From: Desulfocapsa sp.
GTDB taxonomy: Bacteria > Desulfobacterota > Desulfobulbia > Desulfobulbales > Desulfocapsaceae
Reading direction: 5' to 3'
Assembly: GCA_022712895.1 (NCBI GenBank)
Contig: JAFLJS010000025.1
Location: 1 to 62,870 of the forward strand
DNA: 62,870 nucleotides
A program made the translations under genes and the position numbers. Positions 44,467-53,046 of this stretch are shown in pieces (the first letter of the stretch is position 1; every line of letters starts with the position of its first letter). The notes below the pieces were generated by a model, which was not told the origin of the DNA, did not search any database, and was given only the letters and a program-made list of their open reading frames with translations.

Positions 44467-44778
44467 CTACACACTATTTTTGCCCCACAGGGGATCACGA
44501 CCAAAACGATCCATCCACCAGTCTTCTGCCTCCACGGCTTCCCCATCACGGGGAATCAGTGGAATTTTAAACTGAGTATAATGGTTCATCAAAACATCAT
44601 AAGACCGGGTCAGTTTCCGCATCATATCACCCTTGGCCTTATCATCTCCTGCGATATCAGGATGGTACTCTTTACAACGTTTTCGATAACTACGTTTCAA
44701 TTCGCCAAGGGTTGCACTATCCCCAAGCCCCATAAGCTCTTTGGCCGCAAAGACTTCCTCCCATTCCGATTTGGTCAT
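44467..44778 (-). CDS. Small J-domain protein
   Basis: A 103-residue protein that is essentially one J domain, with the HPD motif in KRCKEYHPDIAGDDKAKGDM and flanking helices LGELKRSYRKR and RKLTRSYDVLMNH. It should stimulate an Hsp70 (DnaK-type) ATPase. It lacks the zinc-finger and substrate domains of full DnaJ. The C-terminal tail (AEDWWMDRFGRDPLWGK) is characteristic of small J-proteins in these bacteria, judged only from its appearance. It overlaps plsY by 4 bases. Confidence 0.88.
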   Translation of the reverse strand: MTKSEWEEVFAAKELMGLGDSATLGELKRSYRKRCKEYHPDIAGDDKAKGDMMRKLTRSYDVLMNHYTQFKIPLIPRDGEAVEAEDWWMDRFGRDPLWGKNSV

Positions 44779-45386
44779 GACGTTTCCTTACTCTTCCAGC
44801 TCTTTTCTTCGCCAGCAATAAGACGTTTAATATTCGCACTGTGTTTCACCCAAATAAGGATAGCAATGACAAGGGCGACAAAAACAATTTCGAGACCAGA
44901 GCCAAACAGAAAAAGAAAAAGAGGTATAACGGCTGTAGCAGCAAGAGAACCTGCAGATACAAAACCGCTCATATAGACAACCCCGATAAAGAGTACCAGG
45001 GCAGCGAGAATGGCAAGGGGTGAAAAAAAGAGAAAAACACCAAGAGCCGTAGCCACACCTTTACCTCCTGTAAAACCAAGGTATACAGAGAACATATGCC
45101 CTACAACCGCGGCAAGACCGCAAAGGGCAATAATCCACACAGAATCTGCTGACGGGGGCAGATAAAATGCCATCAGGAAAACAGGAAGAAAGCCTTTTAT
45201 CACATCACAGAGTAAAGTCAGAATACCAAGTTTTTTACCCAAAACCCGGTTTACATTGGTCGCACCTATATTACCGCTCCCCTCCCGACGTACATCTTTG
45301 CCCACTGCACGACTGAACAACAGACCAAAAGGAATAGCGCCAACAAGATAACTGAGAAGCAGTGCAACGAAGAGAGTGAGTATCAT
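44775..45386 (-). CDS. plsY: Glycerol-3-phosphate acyltransferase PlsY
   Basis: A 203-residue membrane enzyme that moves an acyl group from acyl-phosphate to glycerol-3-phosphate, the first step of phospholipid synthesis. The three PlsY motifs are present: GSGNIGATNVNR, GHMFSVYLGFTGGKGVATALG (split over a helix end) and the C-terminal cytoplasmic loop near HSANIKRL. Five membrane helices are predicted. It overlaps the small J-domain gene by 4 bases and is divergent from def. Confidence 0.93.
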   Translation of the reverse strand: MILTLFVALLLSYLVGAIPFGLLFSRAVGKDVRREGSGNIGATNVNRVLGKKLGILTLLCDVIKGFLPVFLMAFYLPPSADSVWIIALCGLAAVVGHMFSVYLGFTGGKGVATALGVFLFFSPLAILAALVLFIGVVYMSGFVSAGSLAATAVIPLFLFLFGSGLEIVFVALVIAILIWVKHSANIKRLIAGEEKSWKSKETS

Positions 45387-45494
45387 GATTTCTTATCTAT
45401 TTTTGCAAAATAATGGTGGTTGAATTTGACTAGAGGAAGTGTAGCGCATATTGTTATGAAACACAACTTTGATGCGGAAAGAGAAACCCTGTGC

Positions 45495-45500
45495 TATATT
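45495..45500 (+). promoter_or_regulatory. Likely extended -10 box of the def operon
   Basis: TATATT preceded by TGC (TG-N extended -10), 52 bases before the def ATG. No well-spaced -35 box was found, which is common for extended -10 promoters. Confidence 0.4.
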
Positions 45501-45551
45501 CTCGCGTCATATAAAAAATATAACGAATAACCACTAATATAGAATAAGCCC

Positions 45552-46094
45552 ATGAGCCTGCGCCAAATCCTTACATTCCCCAACCCTGTCCTGCGCCAGA
45601 AGGCAGAAGAAGTCACTGAATTTAATACAGATCTCAACAGTTTCATCGCCGACATGGTGGAGACTATGTACGACGCTCCGGGTATTGGGCTGGCTGCACC
45701 TCAAATTGGAAAATCCATACGGCTGATAGTTGTGGATATTTCCGAGGAAGAAGATGAGCACAAGTCTATGGTTATGGTGAATCCGAAAATAACCAAACAG
45801 TCGGGCAAACAGGTCGACGAGGAAGGTTGTCTGTCTGTTCTTGATCTCACTGCATCTGTCAAACGTAGCCTGGAAGTCACTGTGAGTTATCAGGATGCAG
45901 AGGGAAAGCCACATGAACTGTGCACTGAAGATCGCTTCGCCATTGTGCTCCAGCATGAAATTGATCATCTTGACGGTATTCTCTTTTTAGACCACCTTTC
46001 CACTCTAAAACGAGCGCTCTATAAGAAAAAGGTCAAAAAACAACAGCAGGCCGCTGCAAAAAAAGATGCTGGGATAACTGATGACAAAAAATAA
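45552..46094 (+). CDS. def: Peptide deformylase
   Basis: A 180-residue deformylase that removes the formyl group from nascent proteins. All three motifs are intact: GIGLAAPQIG (motif 1), EGCLSV with the metal-binding cysteine (motif 2) and QHEIDHLDG with the HExxH-type ligands and Glu (motif 3). The C-terminus has a lysine-rich helix (KRALYKKKVKKQQQ). It overlaps fmt by 14 bases, the usual def-fmt arrangement. Confidence 0.96.
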   Translation: MSLRQILTFPNPVLRQKAEEVTEFNTDLNSFIADMVETMYDAPGIGLAAPQIGKSIRLIVVDISEEEDEHKSMVMVNPKITKQSGKQVDEEGCLSVLDLTASVKRSLEVTVSYQDAEGKPHELCTEDRFAIVLQHEIDHLDGILFLDHLSTLKRALYKKKVKKQQQAAAKKDAGITDDKK

Positions 46095-47040
46095 AAAATT
46101 TCGAATCATTTTCATGGGGACCCCGGATTTTTCCGTCCCTGCCTTACAGGCTTTAATTGATGGCCCTGACGAAGTGGTGGCTGTGGTCAGCCAACCGGAC
46201 CGCCCCAAAGGCCGTGGTAAAAAGATGGCTGCCACACCCACAAAAATTGCGGCAGAAGCCTCCGGTATTCCGGTACTGCAACCCACCAAAATAAAAACAG
46301 AAGAGTTTGCGGACACACTACGTTCATTTAATCCAGACCTCATTATTGTAGCGGCTTACGGTCGTATCCTGCCACCTTCCATCCTTGACCTGCCTCCCCT
46401 TGGCTGCATAAATATTCACGGTTCTCTTCTTCCCCGTCATCGGGGAGCAGCTCCCATTCAATGGGCAATTCTTGCAGGAGACAGTGAAGCGGGAGTCACC
46501 ATTATGCAGATGGATGTGGGCATGGATACCGGTGCAATGTTGCTGCCGGCAGCCATCCCTGTGGCTACGGATGAGACTGCAGGTGGTCTTTTCGACAAGC
46601 TTTCAAAACTTGGCGGTACAGCACTCCTAAAAGCCCTCGATTTGTTAAGAGAAGACAAACTCCCTCCTATTGAACAGGATCACAGCCTGGCCACCGAGGC
46701 ACCGCCACTAAAAAAAGAAGATGGCTGCATTGACTGGCATAAATCCGCCCGTGCAATCCACTGTTTAATCAGAGGGATGGATCCCTGGCCCACTGCCTAC
46801 AGCTTTCTTGATGGCAAACGTTTTCGTTTTTTCGCGCCCCTTGTTATCAGTGAGACGACAAGCTCTCAGAGTCCCGGCTCAATTATTCAGGCGGATAAAA
46901 ACGGCTTGCTGCTGGCCACTGGTGAAGGCACATTGCTGGTTCATGAAATCCAGCCGGAAGGGAAAAAACGGATGAGTGTTGAGGCATATCTCTGCGGCCA
47001 GAAGCTCACAAACAGTCAGCAATTTCTCCCAACCCCATAG
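46081..47040 (+). CDS. fmt: Methionyl-tRNA formyltransferase
   Basis: A 319-residue enzyme that formylates initiator Met-tRNA with 10-formyl-tetrahydrofolate. It has FMGTPDFSVPALQAL at the N-terminus and the folate-site block INIHGSLLPRHRGAAPIQWA followed by GVTIMQMDVGMDTGAML. The catalytic Asn-His-Asp set is present (N and H in NIHGSLLP, D in MDVGMDTG). It overlaps def by 14 bases and larC starts 7 bases after it. Confidence 0.96.
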   Translation: MTKNKKFRIIFMGTPDFSVPALQALIDGPDEVVAVVSQPDRPKGRGKKMAATPTKIAAEASGIPVLQPTKIKTEEFADTLRSFNPDLIIVAAYGRILPPSILDLPPLGCINIHGSLLPRHRGAAPIQWAILAGDSEAGVTIMQMDVGMDTGAMLLPAAIPVATDETAGGLFDKLSKLGGTALLKALDLLREDKLPPIEQDHSLATEAPPLKKEDGCIDWHKSARAIHCLIRGMDPWPTAYSFLDGKRFRFFAPLVISETTSSQSPGSIIQADKNGLLLATGEGTLLVHEIQPEGKKRMSVEAYLCGQKLTNSQQFLPTP

Positions 47041-47047
47041 ATCTCTG

Positions 47048-48229
47048 ATGCCCACTCCAGTAACCTGCTGCTACCTCGACTGTTTCTCAGGAATCAGTGG
47101 CGATATGCTGCTTGGTGCTTTTCTCCATGCAGGTCTCCCTGAGGATCTGCTTATTACTGAACTTTCTAAAATCCCCAATCTGGATTTCAGCCTGAGCGTA
47201 AAGAACGATCTGCGTTCAGGTATCGGCTGCAAGCAACTCAGCGTTCACTCCGGTTCTAAACAGCACTTTCGCCACCTTGAAAACATCCTTGAACTTCTTC
47301 GGAAGAGCACTCTCAAAACTTCCATACAAGAACAGGCTAGCAGAATTTTCACCCGCCTGGCAGAGGCAGAGGCCAGTGTTCACAATGTGGATATCAAAAC
47401 AATCCATTTCCATGAAGTAGGTGCTGTGGATACCATTGTTGATATTGTGGGCTCACTTATCGCTTTAGAATATTTTAATATTAGCGAAGTTTGTTGTTCG
47501 CCTCTGCCCATGGGACGCGGTTTTGTCAAATGCGCCCACGGGAACCTGCCTCTGCCCGCTCCCGCTGTCTGTGAACTGCTACGGGATATCCCGGTGTACG
47601 GTGTTGACCAGGGAAAAGAGCTCGTTACTCCAACAGGTGCTGTACTTGCGACCCAACTGGCAGATACCTTTGGAAATATGCCGGCCATGACCGTCAAAAA
47701 AACGGGCTATGGTGCTGGGAACAACATACTTCGTAATGAGCAGCCCAATCTGTTGCGTCTGCTTGTTGGTGAAAAAAATGTTGCGGAAGAAATACAGACT
47801 GTCGAAATAATAGAATGTAACCTTGATGACTGGAATACAGAGATGTTCCCTTATCTCTCCGAGCTCCTATTTGAGGCAAACGCCCTGGACGTGTCACTCA
47901 CCCCTCTATTGATGAAAAAAGGCCGCCCCGGACAGTGCTTGCAAGTTATCTGTGCACCGCACAATGCACTTCCCCTGCGACAGATCATTCTCGCTGAAAC
48001 CAGTACCATCGGCCTTCGCTTCCGTCAGGAGAACCGGATGACTCTGGCAAGAGAATCTGTGCAAATCACAACAAAATGGGGAAATATTACAGCAAAGCAG
48101 GTACAAAAGCCTGATGGGACAATTATTTATCCCGAATATGAAGCGTGTAAAAGAATAGCACAAACTGAACAAATCCCACTATCACGTGTATACAACGCTG
48201 TCATACAGGCAGGAGAGAAGAAAGAGTAA
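47048..48229 (+). CDS. larC: LarC, nickel-pincer cofactor nickel-insertion protein
   Basis: A 393-residue CTP-dependent cyclometallase of the NPN (nickel-pincer) cofactor pathway, used by lactate racemase and relatives. The opening YLDCFSGISGDMLLGAFLHA is diagnostic, followed by KTIHFHEVGAVDTIVDIVGS and VPTG-type TPTGAVLA. The C-terminal half (VEIIECNLDDWNTEMFPYLSELL) is in the same frame, so unlike Lactiplantibacillus plantarum no ribosomal frameshift is needed. The ATG at 47048 lies 7 bases after fmt. larA, larB and larE are not in the window. Confidence 0.92.
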   Translation: MPTPVTCCYLDCFSGISGDMLLGAFLHAGLPEDLLITELSKIPNLDFSLSVKNDLRSGIGCKQLSVHSGSKQHFRHLENILELLRKSTLKTSIQEQASRIFTRLAEAEASVHNVDIKTIHFHEVGAVDTIVDIVGSLIALEYFNISEVCCSPLPMGRGFVKCAHGNLPLPAPAVCELLRDIPVYGVDQGKELVTPTGAVLATQLADTFGNMPAMTVKKTGYGAGNNILRNEQPNLLRLLVGEKNVAEEIQTVEIIECNLDDWNTEMFPYLSELLFEANALDVSLTPLLMKKGRPGQCLQVICAPHNALPLRQIILAETSTIGLRFRQENRMTLARESVQITTKWGNITAKQVQKPDGTIIYPEYEACKRIAQTEQIPLSRVYNAVIQAGEKKE

Positions 48230-48687
48230 TGGATAAGATCATCATGTTTCTGGCCACCGGTTTTTACTCAGGCAACCTCCCCAAAGCACCTGGAACCTGG
48301 GGATCGTTAATGGCCCTTGTTCCCTGGTTTTTTATGCGTAATATGCCGCTGCCAAGCTATCTTACTTTGGTGGCCGTGATTTTTGTGGTGGGTTGTCTGC
48401 TGGCGGGATCAGCTGAAAAAATCCTCGACCAGGCCGATGCTGGGCCAATCGTTATCGATGAATTTGTGGGGATGTTTATTACGCTTGCAGCAGCCCCCAG
48501 CCACCCTGCAGCCTGGATTATCGGTTTTTTCCTTTTTAGGTTCTTTGATATACTCAAACCCTTTCCCTGCTCATGGTTTGACACACATATCCATGGTGGA
48601 TTTGGGATTATGTTTGATGATGTTATTGCAGGCTTTTACGCTCTCATTTGCCTGCAATTGCTGTGGATGCTAATTGGGAAATTATAA
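48229..48687 (+). CDS. pgpA: Phosphatidylglycerophosphatase A
   Basis: A 152-residue membrane phosphatase that makes phosphatidylglycerol from its phosphate. It has the PgpA motifs GTWGSLMALVPWF, IVIDEFVGMFITL and FDILKPFPCSWFD. About three or four membrane helices are predicted. Its ATG shares a base with the larC stop. The end overlaps a convergent small gene by 6 bases. Confidence 0.93.
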   Translation: MDKIIMFLATGFYSGNLPKAPGTWGSLMALVPWFFMRNMPLPSYLTLVAVIFVVGCLLAGSAEKILDQADAGPIVIDEFVGMFITLAAAPSHPAAWIIGFFLFRFFDILKPFPCSWFDTHIHGGFGIMFDDVIAGFYALICLQLLWMLIGKL

Positions 48688-48906
48688 ACCAAATCTGTTT
48701 TTTGGTTTATGAAGTGAAGCCCTTGATTGCTCCTTTCTGCCTTCCATAATCCGTTTTAACTGGGCCAGTTCTGCACTGGCCTGACGCAACGCCCCCTTCA
48801 CCTTTTCCTGCTCTGCAACTACAGTCGTCTGCTCAAGTAGCTTCTCGATTTTTTCAACTTCCTTTTGAGCCTTGTATAAATCTTTGGCAAGTGCTGGTAA
48901 AAACAT
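48682..48906 (-). CDS. Small coiled-coil protein of unknown function
   Basis: A 74-residue, highly charged helical protein (YKAQKEVEKIEKLLEQTTVV, VKGALRQASAELAQLKRIM) with a basic tail. The heptad pattern suggests a coiled coil. No family is recognised. Its low-complexity character leaves some doubt, but the frame is complete and oriented opposite to pgpA, overlapping its end by 6 bases. Confidence 0.6.
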   Translation of the reverse strand: MFLPALAKDLYKAQKEVEKIEKLLEQTTVVAEQEKVKGALRQASAELAQLKRIMEGRKEQSRASLHKPKNRFGL

Positions 48907-49020
48907 TTTTACACAATCTCCCGTTTTAGCGTGTACATAAAATCAAAATATCCCGACAACTCAATTGTAGCAGGCAGTCTACTTCCTGCGATTTTTTTTT
49001 ACTATTTAATTCAAATAAAT

Positions 49021-49232
49021 ATGCGTATCACTCGCACCTTTAATGGACATATGCCCAATAGGTGGCAGTTTATTAAAGCCTATCTTTCAACTTTGCCAAA
49101 ATCGCCCATGAAAAAGGACACACCGTGAACATCTTCCTGGCTGATAAGGGTGTACTGTGGGTGAATATGACACTTGATACAGGTGGCAATCTAATCAACA
49201 AAGCTGCCACAGCGACTGTTTTTAATTTTTAG
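49021..49232 (+). pseudogene. DsrE-family-like remnant, frameshifted
   Basis: Two overlapping frames together look like a DsrE-type sulfur-relay protein. The first, from ATG 49021, gives GHMPNRWQFIKAY. The second, entered by a shift near 49080-49090, gives FNFAKIAHEKGHTVNIFLAD followed by KGVLWVNMTLDTGG and ends at TAG 49230-49232. The block KGHTVNIFLADKGV is typical of the DsrE fold. Neither frame alone is a full protein, so this is scored as a decayed gene. Confidence 0.55.
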
Positions 49233-49405
49233 CAGCATATAACGGGCTCACCATTTCCCAGTAGTGCTAATGCCATAAATACTATTTATCTTCCTGCTAC
49301 AAGGATGATTCTGCCATTTTATGGTGGTCATGGCTTCGTAGACGGTATAGGTTCCAGGTATTGTTTTATTCAAGACCTCACAATCTTTTACTGATCAGCC
49401 AAAAC

Positions 49406-51001
49406 ATGCCCCATAAAACCCTAGTTGTCTTTTTACTTTCCCTATCGATATTCCTGATAGGGAATGCAAAAGCAGAAGAAAGCCAGTTTTTACGCGATCA
49501 AATTGAGCAGATCACCACACAAAGTGACCATACGATCGGGGGTGAACTGGTTAACAGTCCCAGACTACTTCTTACGATTTACAGTAAAAACGATTTCCAA
49601 CTGTTATGGCAGCGGCCAGACAATGTACAGCAGCTATTCAAAGCCATCTCCTCCAGTGTGCTGGAAGGATTGACACCGAACGATTATCACCTGCAACCAT
49701 TACTACGTCTGCAAAAGCAGAAAAATGCAGAGCCACACAACCTCACCCTGCATATTAATTATGATATACTGCTAACCAATGCCTTTATTCGCCTGGCCTA
49801 CGACAAGTCCTTTGGCAAGATCGACCCCCAGCATCTACACAGCATAGAGCGAGATCCTGCCTCGATTATTGAAGAATCAATACGTAATGGCAATATTGGA
49901 GACACCCTGGCCTCCCTTTCACCACACTCTATTTTTTATACACGCCTTAAAACAGCACTGGCCAGATACAAATCGATTCAACAGGATGGCGACTGGTCAG
50001 CAATCAGTACCGGACCTGCCCTAAAACCTGGCGCAGAGGGACCACGGATACAGGCCTTACGTGATCGTTTATTTCGTTCCGGTGATTTAGCGGTGGAAGA
50101 TCTGCAATCATCTCTGTTTGACAAGACGTTAACGCAAGCAGTGCGTCATTTTCAACAGCGCCATTTTCTTGATGTGGATGGAGTGGTTGGCAAACAGACC
50201 TTGAAAAAGCTCAACACTCCAGTGGAACAGAGAATCAATCAGATCCGCGTCAACCTGGAACGTGCCCGTTGGATTGCACATGATCTGCCAGCCACTTTTA
50301 TCCTTGTCGATATTGCTCAATTCACCCTTTACTACTACAAAAACAATCAGGTAATATGGAAAACCAGAATTATCGTGGGATTGCCATATTTCATGACTCC
50401 AAGCTTTAAATCATCCATCAAATACCTGGTCATCAATCCCACATGGACGATTCCGCGTTCTATTATCCGGCGGGAAACTCTTCCTCAAATACAACAGGAT
50501 AACAGCTACCTCCAGGAACAGAACCTCCATATTCTCGATTATAAGGGAAAGTTCATCGATCCAGCAAGCATTGATTGGCAGAGTTATTCAGGCCGCAGCT
50601 TCCCCTATCTCATCCGCCAGGCTCCAGGCCCCCATAATGCTCTGGGCAGGATAAAATTCATCATGCCAAATAAACATTCAATCTATCTGCACGACACTCC
50701 CCACCGTGAACTCTTCTCAAGAGATCACCGCGCCTTCAGTCATGGATGTATAAGGGTTGATAACCCTCTAACTCTTGGAGAGCTCATTCTGCAAAATGAT
50801 GGTCAAAACTGGAATAGGTATCGATTTGAAAAAGTTATAGCGGGCGGAAAAACAACGAATATAAGTCTCAAAACAGCCTTACCGGTAATGCTCCTCTACT
50901 GGACGGTAAATTCGGAAGACAGTAATAAAATAATGTTTACGCAAGATATTTATAAGCGGGATGCAACATTGCTGAAGGCACTTGACGCCCCTCGCAGCTA
51001 G
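49406..51001 (+). CDS. L,D-transpeptidase, YcbB/LdtD type
   Basis: A 531-residue exported enzyme that forms 3-3 crosslinks in peptidoglycan. It has a signal peptide (about 1-23, ending NAKA/EE), an N-terminal scaffold domain, a peptidoglycan-binding domain (about 215-275: GPRIQALRDRLFRSGDL, VRHFQQRHFLDVDGVVGKQT) and a YkuD catalytic domain with the active cysteine in HRAFSHGCIRVDNP. The ATG at 49406 was chosen because the longer frame begins with TTG and spoils the signal peptide. A YcbK-type peptidase gene converges on it, echoing the ycbB-ycbK pairing of enterobacteria. Confidence 0.9.
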   Translation: MPHKTLVVFLLSLSIFLIGNAKAEESQFLRDQIEQITTQSDHTIGGELVNSPRLLLTIYSKNDFQLLWQRPDNVQQLFKAISSSVLEGLTPNDYHLQPLLRLQKQKNAEPHNLTLHINYDILLTNAFIRLAYDKSFGKIDPQHLHSIERDPASIIEESIRNGNIGDTLASLSPHSIFYTRLKTALARYKSIQQDGDWSAISTGPALKPGAEGPRIQALRDRLFRSGDLAVEDLQSSLFDKTLTQAVRHFQQRHFLDVDGVVGKQTLKKLNTPVEQRINQIRVNLERARWIAHDLPATFILVDIAQFTLYYYKNNQVIWKTRIIVGLPYFMTPSFKSSIKYLVINPTWTIPRSIIRRETLPQIQQDNSYLQEQNLHILDYKGKFIDPASIDWQSYSGRSFPYLIRQAPGPHNALGRIKFIMPNKHSIYLHDTPHRELFSRDHRAFSHGCIRVDNPLTLGELILQNDGQNWNRYRFEKVIAGGKTTNISLKTALPVMLLYWTVNSEDSNKIMFTQDIYKRDATLLKALDAPRS

Positions 51002-51030
51002 AAGCAGAGAAGACAGCCAATCGGAACGGC

Positions 51031-51561
51031 TTACCAGTAGCGAACGCGTCCGGTATCAAGATGGATAAAGTTAGATTTCGGATAATAGCCAACCCCACCA
51101 CACTGGAGCTGCAAAGCACATTGTTGAAGTTTTTTTATCCGCACACCAGTCAAACGAACATCTATGGCCTGGCCTTTCATGTGCAAACTGCGCTTAGCCA
51201 CCTTGGAGCTGTTACTGCGCAACTGTTGATTGGTCTTGGGCGAACGAAATCCGGAGATCACTTCAAAGGTTCCTTGATTGCCAAAGTTATCGCCGATGGA
51301 GGCAAGCTGATCCAGCAGATGCGGGTCGATGGGATGTACCTCTCCGGTGCGAAAATCTTTCAGAAATTGATCAATTTCTGCCAGTGCCTTTGTATCGTAT
51401 TGGCCGACCTCACCATATTGAATATCCAGCTTTTCACCGGTATGAGTATGATAAAAAGATAGAGAACGGGGAGCTTGCGTTGCTAAAGCCAGAACTGGGG
51501 CTGCCAAAGCAAGCGCTGCGGCATTGAAGGCAACAGCCGACATAAATTGTCGGCGATTCAT
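51031..51561 (-). CDS. YcbK/MepK-type peptidase M15 (DUF882), Tat signal
   Basis: A 176-residue exported protein with a twin-arginine-like signal (NRRQFMSAVAFNAAALALAA) and the DUF882/M15 metallopeptidase domain. Zinc-site motifs are SGFRSPKTNQQLR, SLHMKGQAIDV (H and D ligands) and SNFIHLDTGRVRYW (H ligand). MepK-type enzymes cut 3-3 crosslinks, the very bond made by the convergent L,D-transpeptidase. The start was placed at MNRRQF; an in-frame ATG nine codons earlier is possible. Confidence 0.88.
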   Translation of the reverse strand: MNRRQFMSAVAFNAAALALAAPVLALATQAPRSLSFYHTHTGEKLDIQYGEVGQYDTKALAEIDQFLKDFRTGEVHPIDPHLLDQLASIGDNFGNQGTFEVISGFRSPKTNQQLRSNSSKVAKRSLHMKGQAIDVRLTGVRIKKLQQCALQLQCGGVGYYPKSNFIHLDTGRVRYW

Positions 51562-52028
51562 GGAGGACACTTTGCGAATACAGACCATAGTTGCTACACA
51601 CGTCTTCTTCAGGAAGATTTTTTAGGGCTACATACTAAGTGTAGCTCTTTGTTTTTACCTTCTTTATCCAAAAATGTTTCTTTTGTCAACAGAGGGCTGC
51701 GTTTACAGAACACCCCCTGTTAAATAACCATGGCCTGAATCTGCTCACCTTTAATGGGCATCCCACCAATCCCCTTATCTGTCCTCAAGCCGCAGGTATA
51801 GTTGAAAGGCTAAATCTAAGGAGTAGAATTAGAACATTTTTATTCCAACTTTTTTTAGTACTGCAATGTGTCCAGATAAATAATCGGCGAGCTTTCTCTG
51901 CCAGTAGTGGCAAAATATCTTTTACTTAAAAACTGAACAGCTGGAATACTTATTCATTTTATCATACCCCTGTGATAACGTGAACCAATAGAGAACTGTA
52001 TTCATTCCCCCCAACCGAAGGGTATGCT
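51562..52028. other. Intergenic region with a hairpin and T-run
   Basis: No gene is seen. It separates divergent genes and contains a 9-bp hairpin followed by a T-run near 51624-51657. The rest is AT-rich, with the haemerythrin promoter presumably near its right end. Confidence 0.5.
51624..51648 (+). terminator. Terminator-like hairpin with T-run
   Basis: AGGGCTACA and TGTAGCTCT pair with one G-U, loop TACTAAG, followed by TTTGTTTTT. It reads as an intrinsic terminator on the plus strand, though no plus-strand gene ends just before it. Confidence 0.4.
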
Positions 52029-52448
52029 ATGGCATTGATTAAATGGAGAGATTCTTTTTCAGTAGGTGTTCCCAGGTTTGATGATGACCACAAAATCCTT
52101 CTTGATATACTCAACGAGATGTTCATAATTGTCCGGGATCAAAAAGGTATCAATTATATCACCGTAGAAATAAACAAACTTACTCAATATACCCAGGAGC
52201 ACTTTGCCAACGAAGAAGCAGCAATGGAGAAAATTGGATACCCTGCACTTGACGACCACAAAACTATCCACGCCAAGCTACTGGAGAATGTCCATCTATT
52301 CAAAGAACGGATCGACAATGGAGACACACAGGCAACAACAACTTTTTACCATTTTTTAAGAAAGTGGTTGCTTACCCATATCGTCGAAGTAGATATGCAA
52401 TATAAACCGTTTTTAACAGATTCAGAAGATATGACGATCACTGACTAA
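52029..52448 (+). CDS. Bacteriohaemerythrin
   Basis: A 139-residue four-helix di-iron O2-binding protein. Ligand-type residues appear in the expected order: H in FDDDHKILLD, H and E in QEHFANEEAAM, H in LDDHKTIHAKL, and H and D in LLTHIVEVDMQYKPF. The opening LIKWRDSFSVGVPRFD is diagnostic. In anaerobes it may scavenge or deliver oxygen, or serve in O2 sensing. No partner domain is fused. Confidence 0.94.
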   Translation: MALIKWRDSFSVGVPRFDDDHKILLDILNEMFIIVRDQKGINYITVEINKLTQYTQEHFANEEAAMEKIGYPALDDHKTIHAKLLENVHLFKERIDNGDTQATTTFYHFLRKWLLTHIVEVDMQYKPFLTDSEDMTITD

Positions 52449-52462
52449 AGCAGGTAAAACAA

Positions 52463-52954
52463 ATGCACATGAATGAAAGATACTTTCCCGGCCGCAACAC
52501 ATGCTTCCTCTTGGGTTTCACCATTCTCTGCTTTTTTATCGCTACCCTGCCGGCACTGGCAGGCAACGAACGTTTCCTTGTGTTAGAAGACGGAACGGTG
52601 CAGGACAAAAAAAGTGGCCTGAACTGGGCTGCTAAAGACAATGGTGCGGATATCATCTGGTCTGCAGCAGTATCGTATTGTAAAAACTACTCAGTTGGCA
52701 ACCATAATGACTGGCGCATGCCCACTTCCTCCGAACTCGCAACGCTTTACGGTAACAGCCCCAAAGTCAGAGGGAAAGACTACGCAGACCATATTGATGT
52801 TATAACTAAAACTATCACCATTACTGGCCCCTATGTCTGGACTGGTAGAAAAAGAACCGCCAACAAAGCTATTTCCTTTGCTTTTAACTACGGTAAAATC
52901 AGACGACTGCATCGTGCCAATGGCAAAAATAGGAGGGTATTACCTGTACGATAA
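52463..52954 (+). CDS. DUF1566 (Lcl C-terminal) domain exported protein
   Basis: A 163-residue exported protein with a hydrophobic signal (about 14-33, ALAGNERF after cleavage). A DUF1566 domain follows: FLVLEDGTVQDKKSGLNWAA, AAVSYCKNYSVGNHNDWRMP and a closing VWTGRKRTANKAISFAF. The domain has the C-type-lectin-like WRMPT signature but no known enzymatic role. It lies 14 bases after the haemerythrin gene and may be cotranscribed with it. Confidence 0.85.
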   Translation: MHMNERYFPGRNTCFLLGFTILCFFIATLPALAGNERFLVLEDGTVQDKKSGLNWAAKDNGADIIWSAAVSYCKNYSVGNHNDWRMPTSSELATLYGNSPKVRGKDYADHIDVITKTITITGPYVWTGRKRTANKAISFAFNYGKIRRLHRANGKNRRVLPVR

Positions 52955-53046
52955 ACACAGCACACAGCAGCCACAAAGAAGTGTCACTTACTTCTTCGCC
53001 TATCATGTTAAGAACGTAAATTACTCTTTTTTAGTAGGTACTTTTT

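Noticed and set aside
48931-49128. A small 65-codon gene upstream of the L,D-transpeptidase
   Set aside because: Its second half overlaps the better-supported DsrE-like remnant in another frame, and no ribosome-binding site is present.
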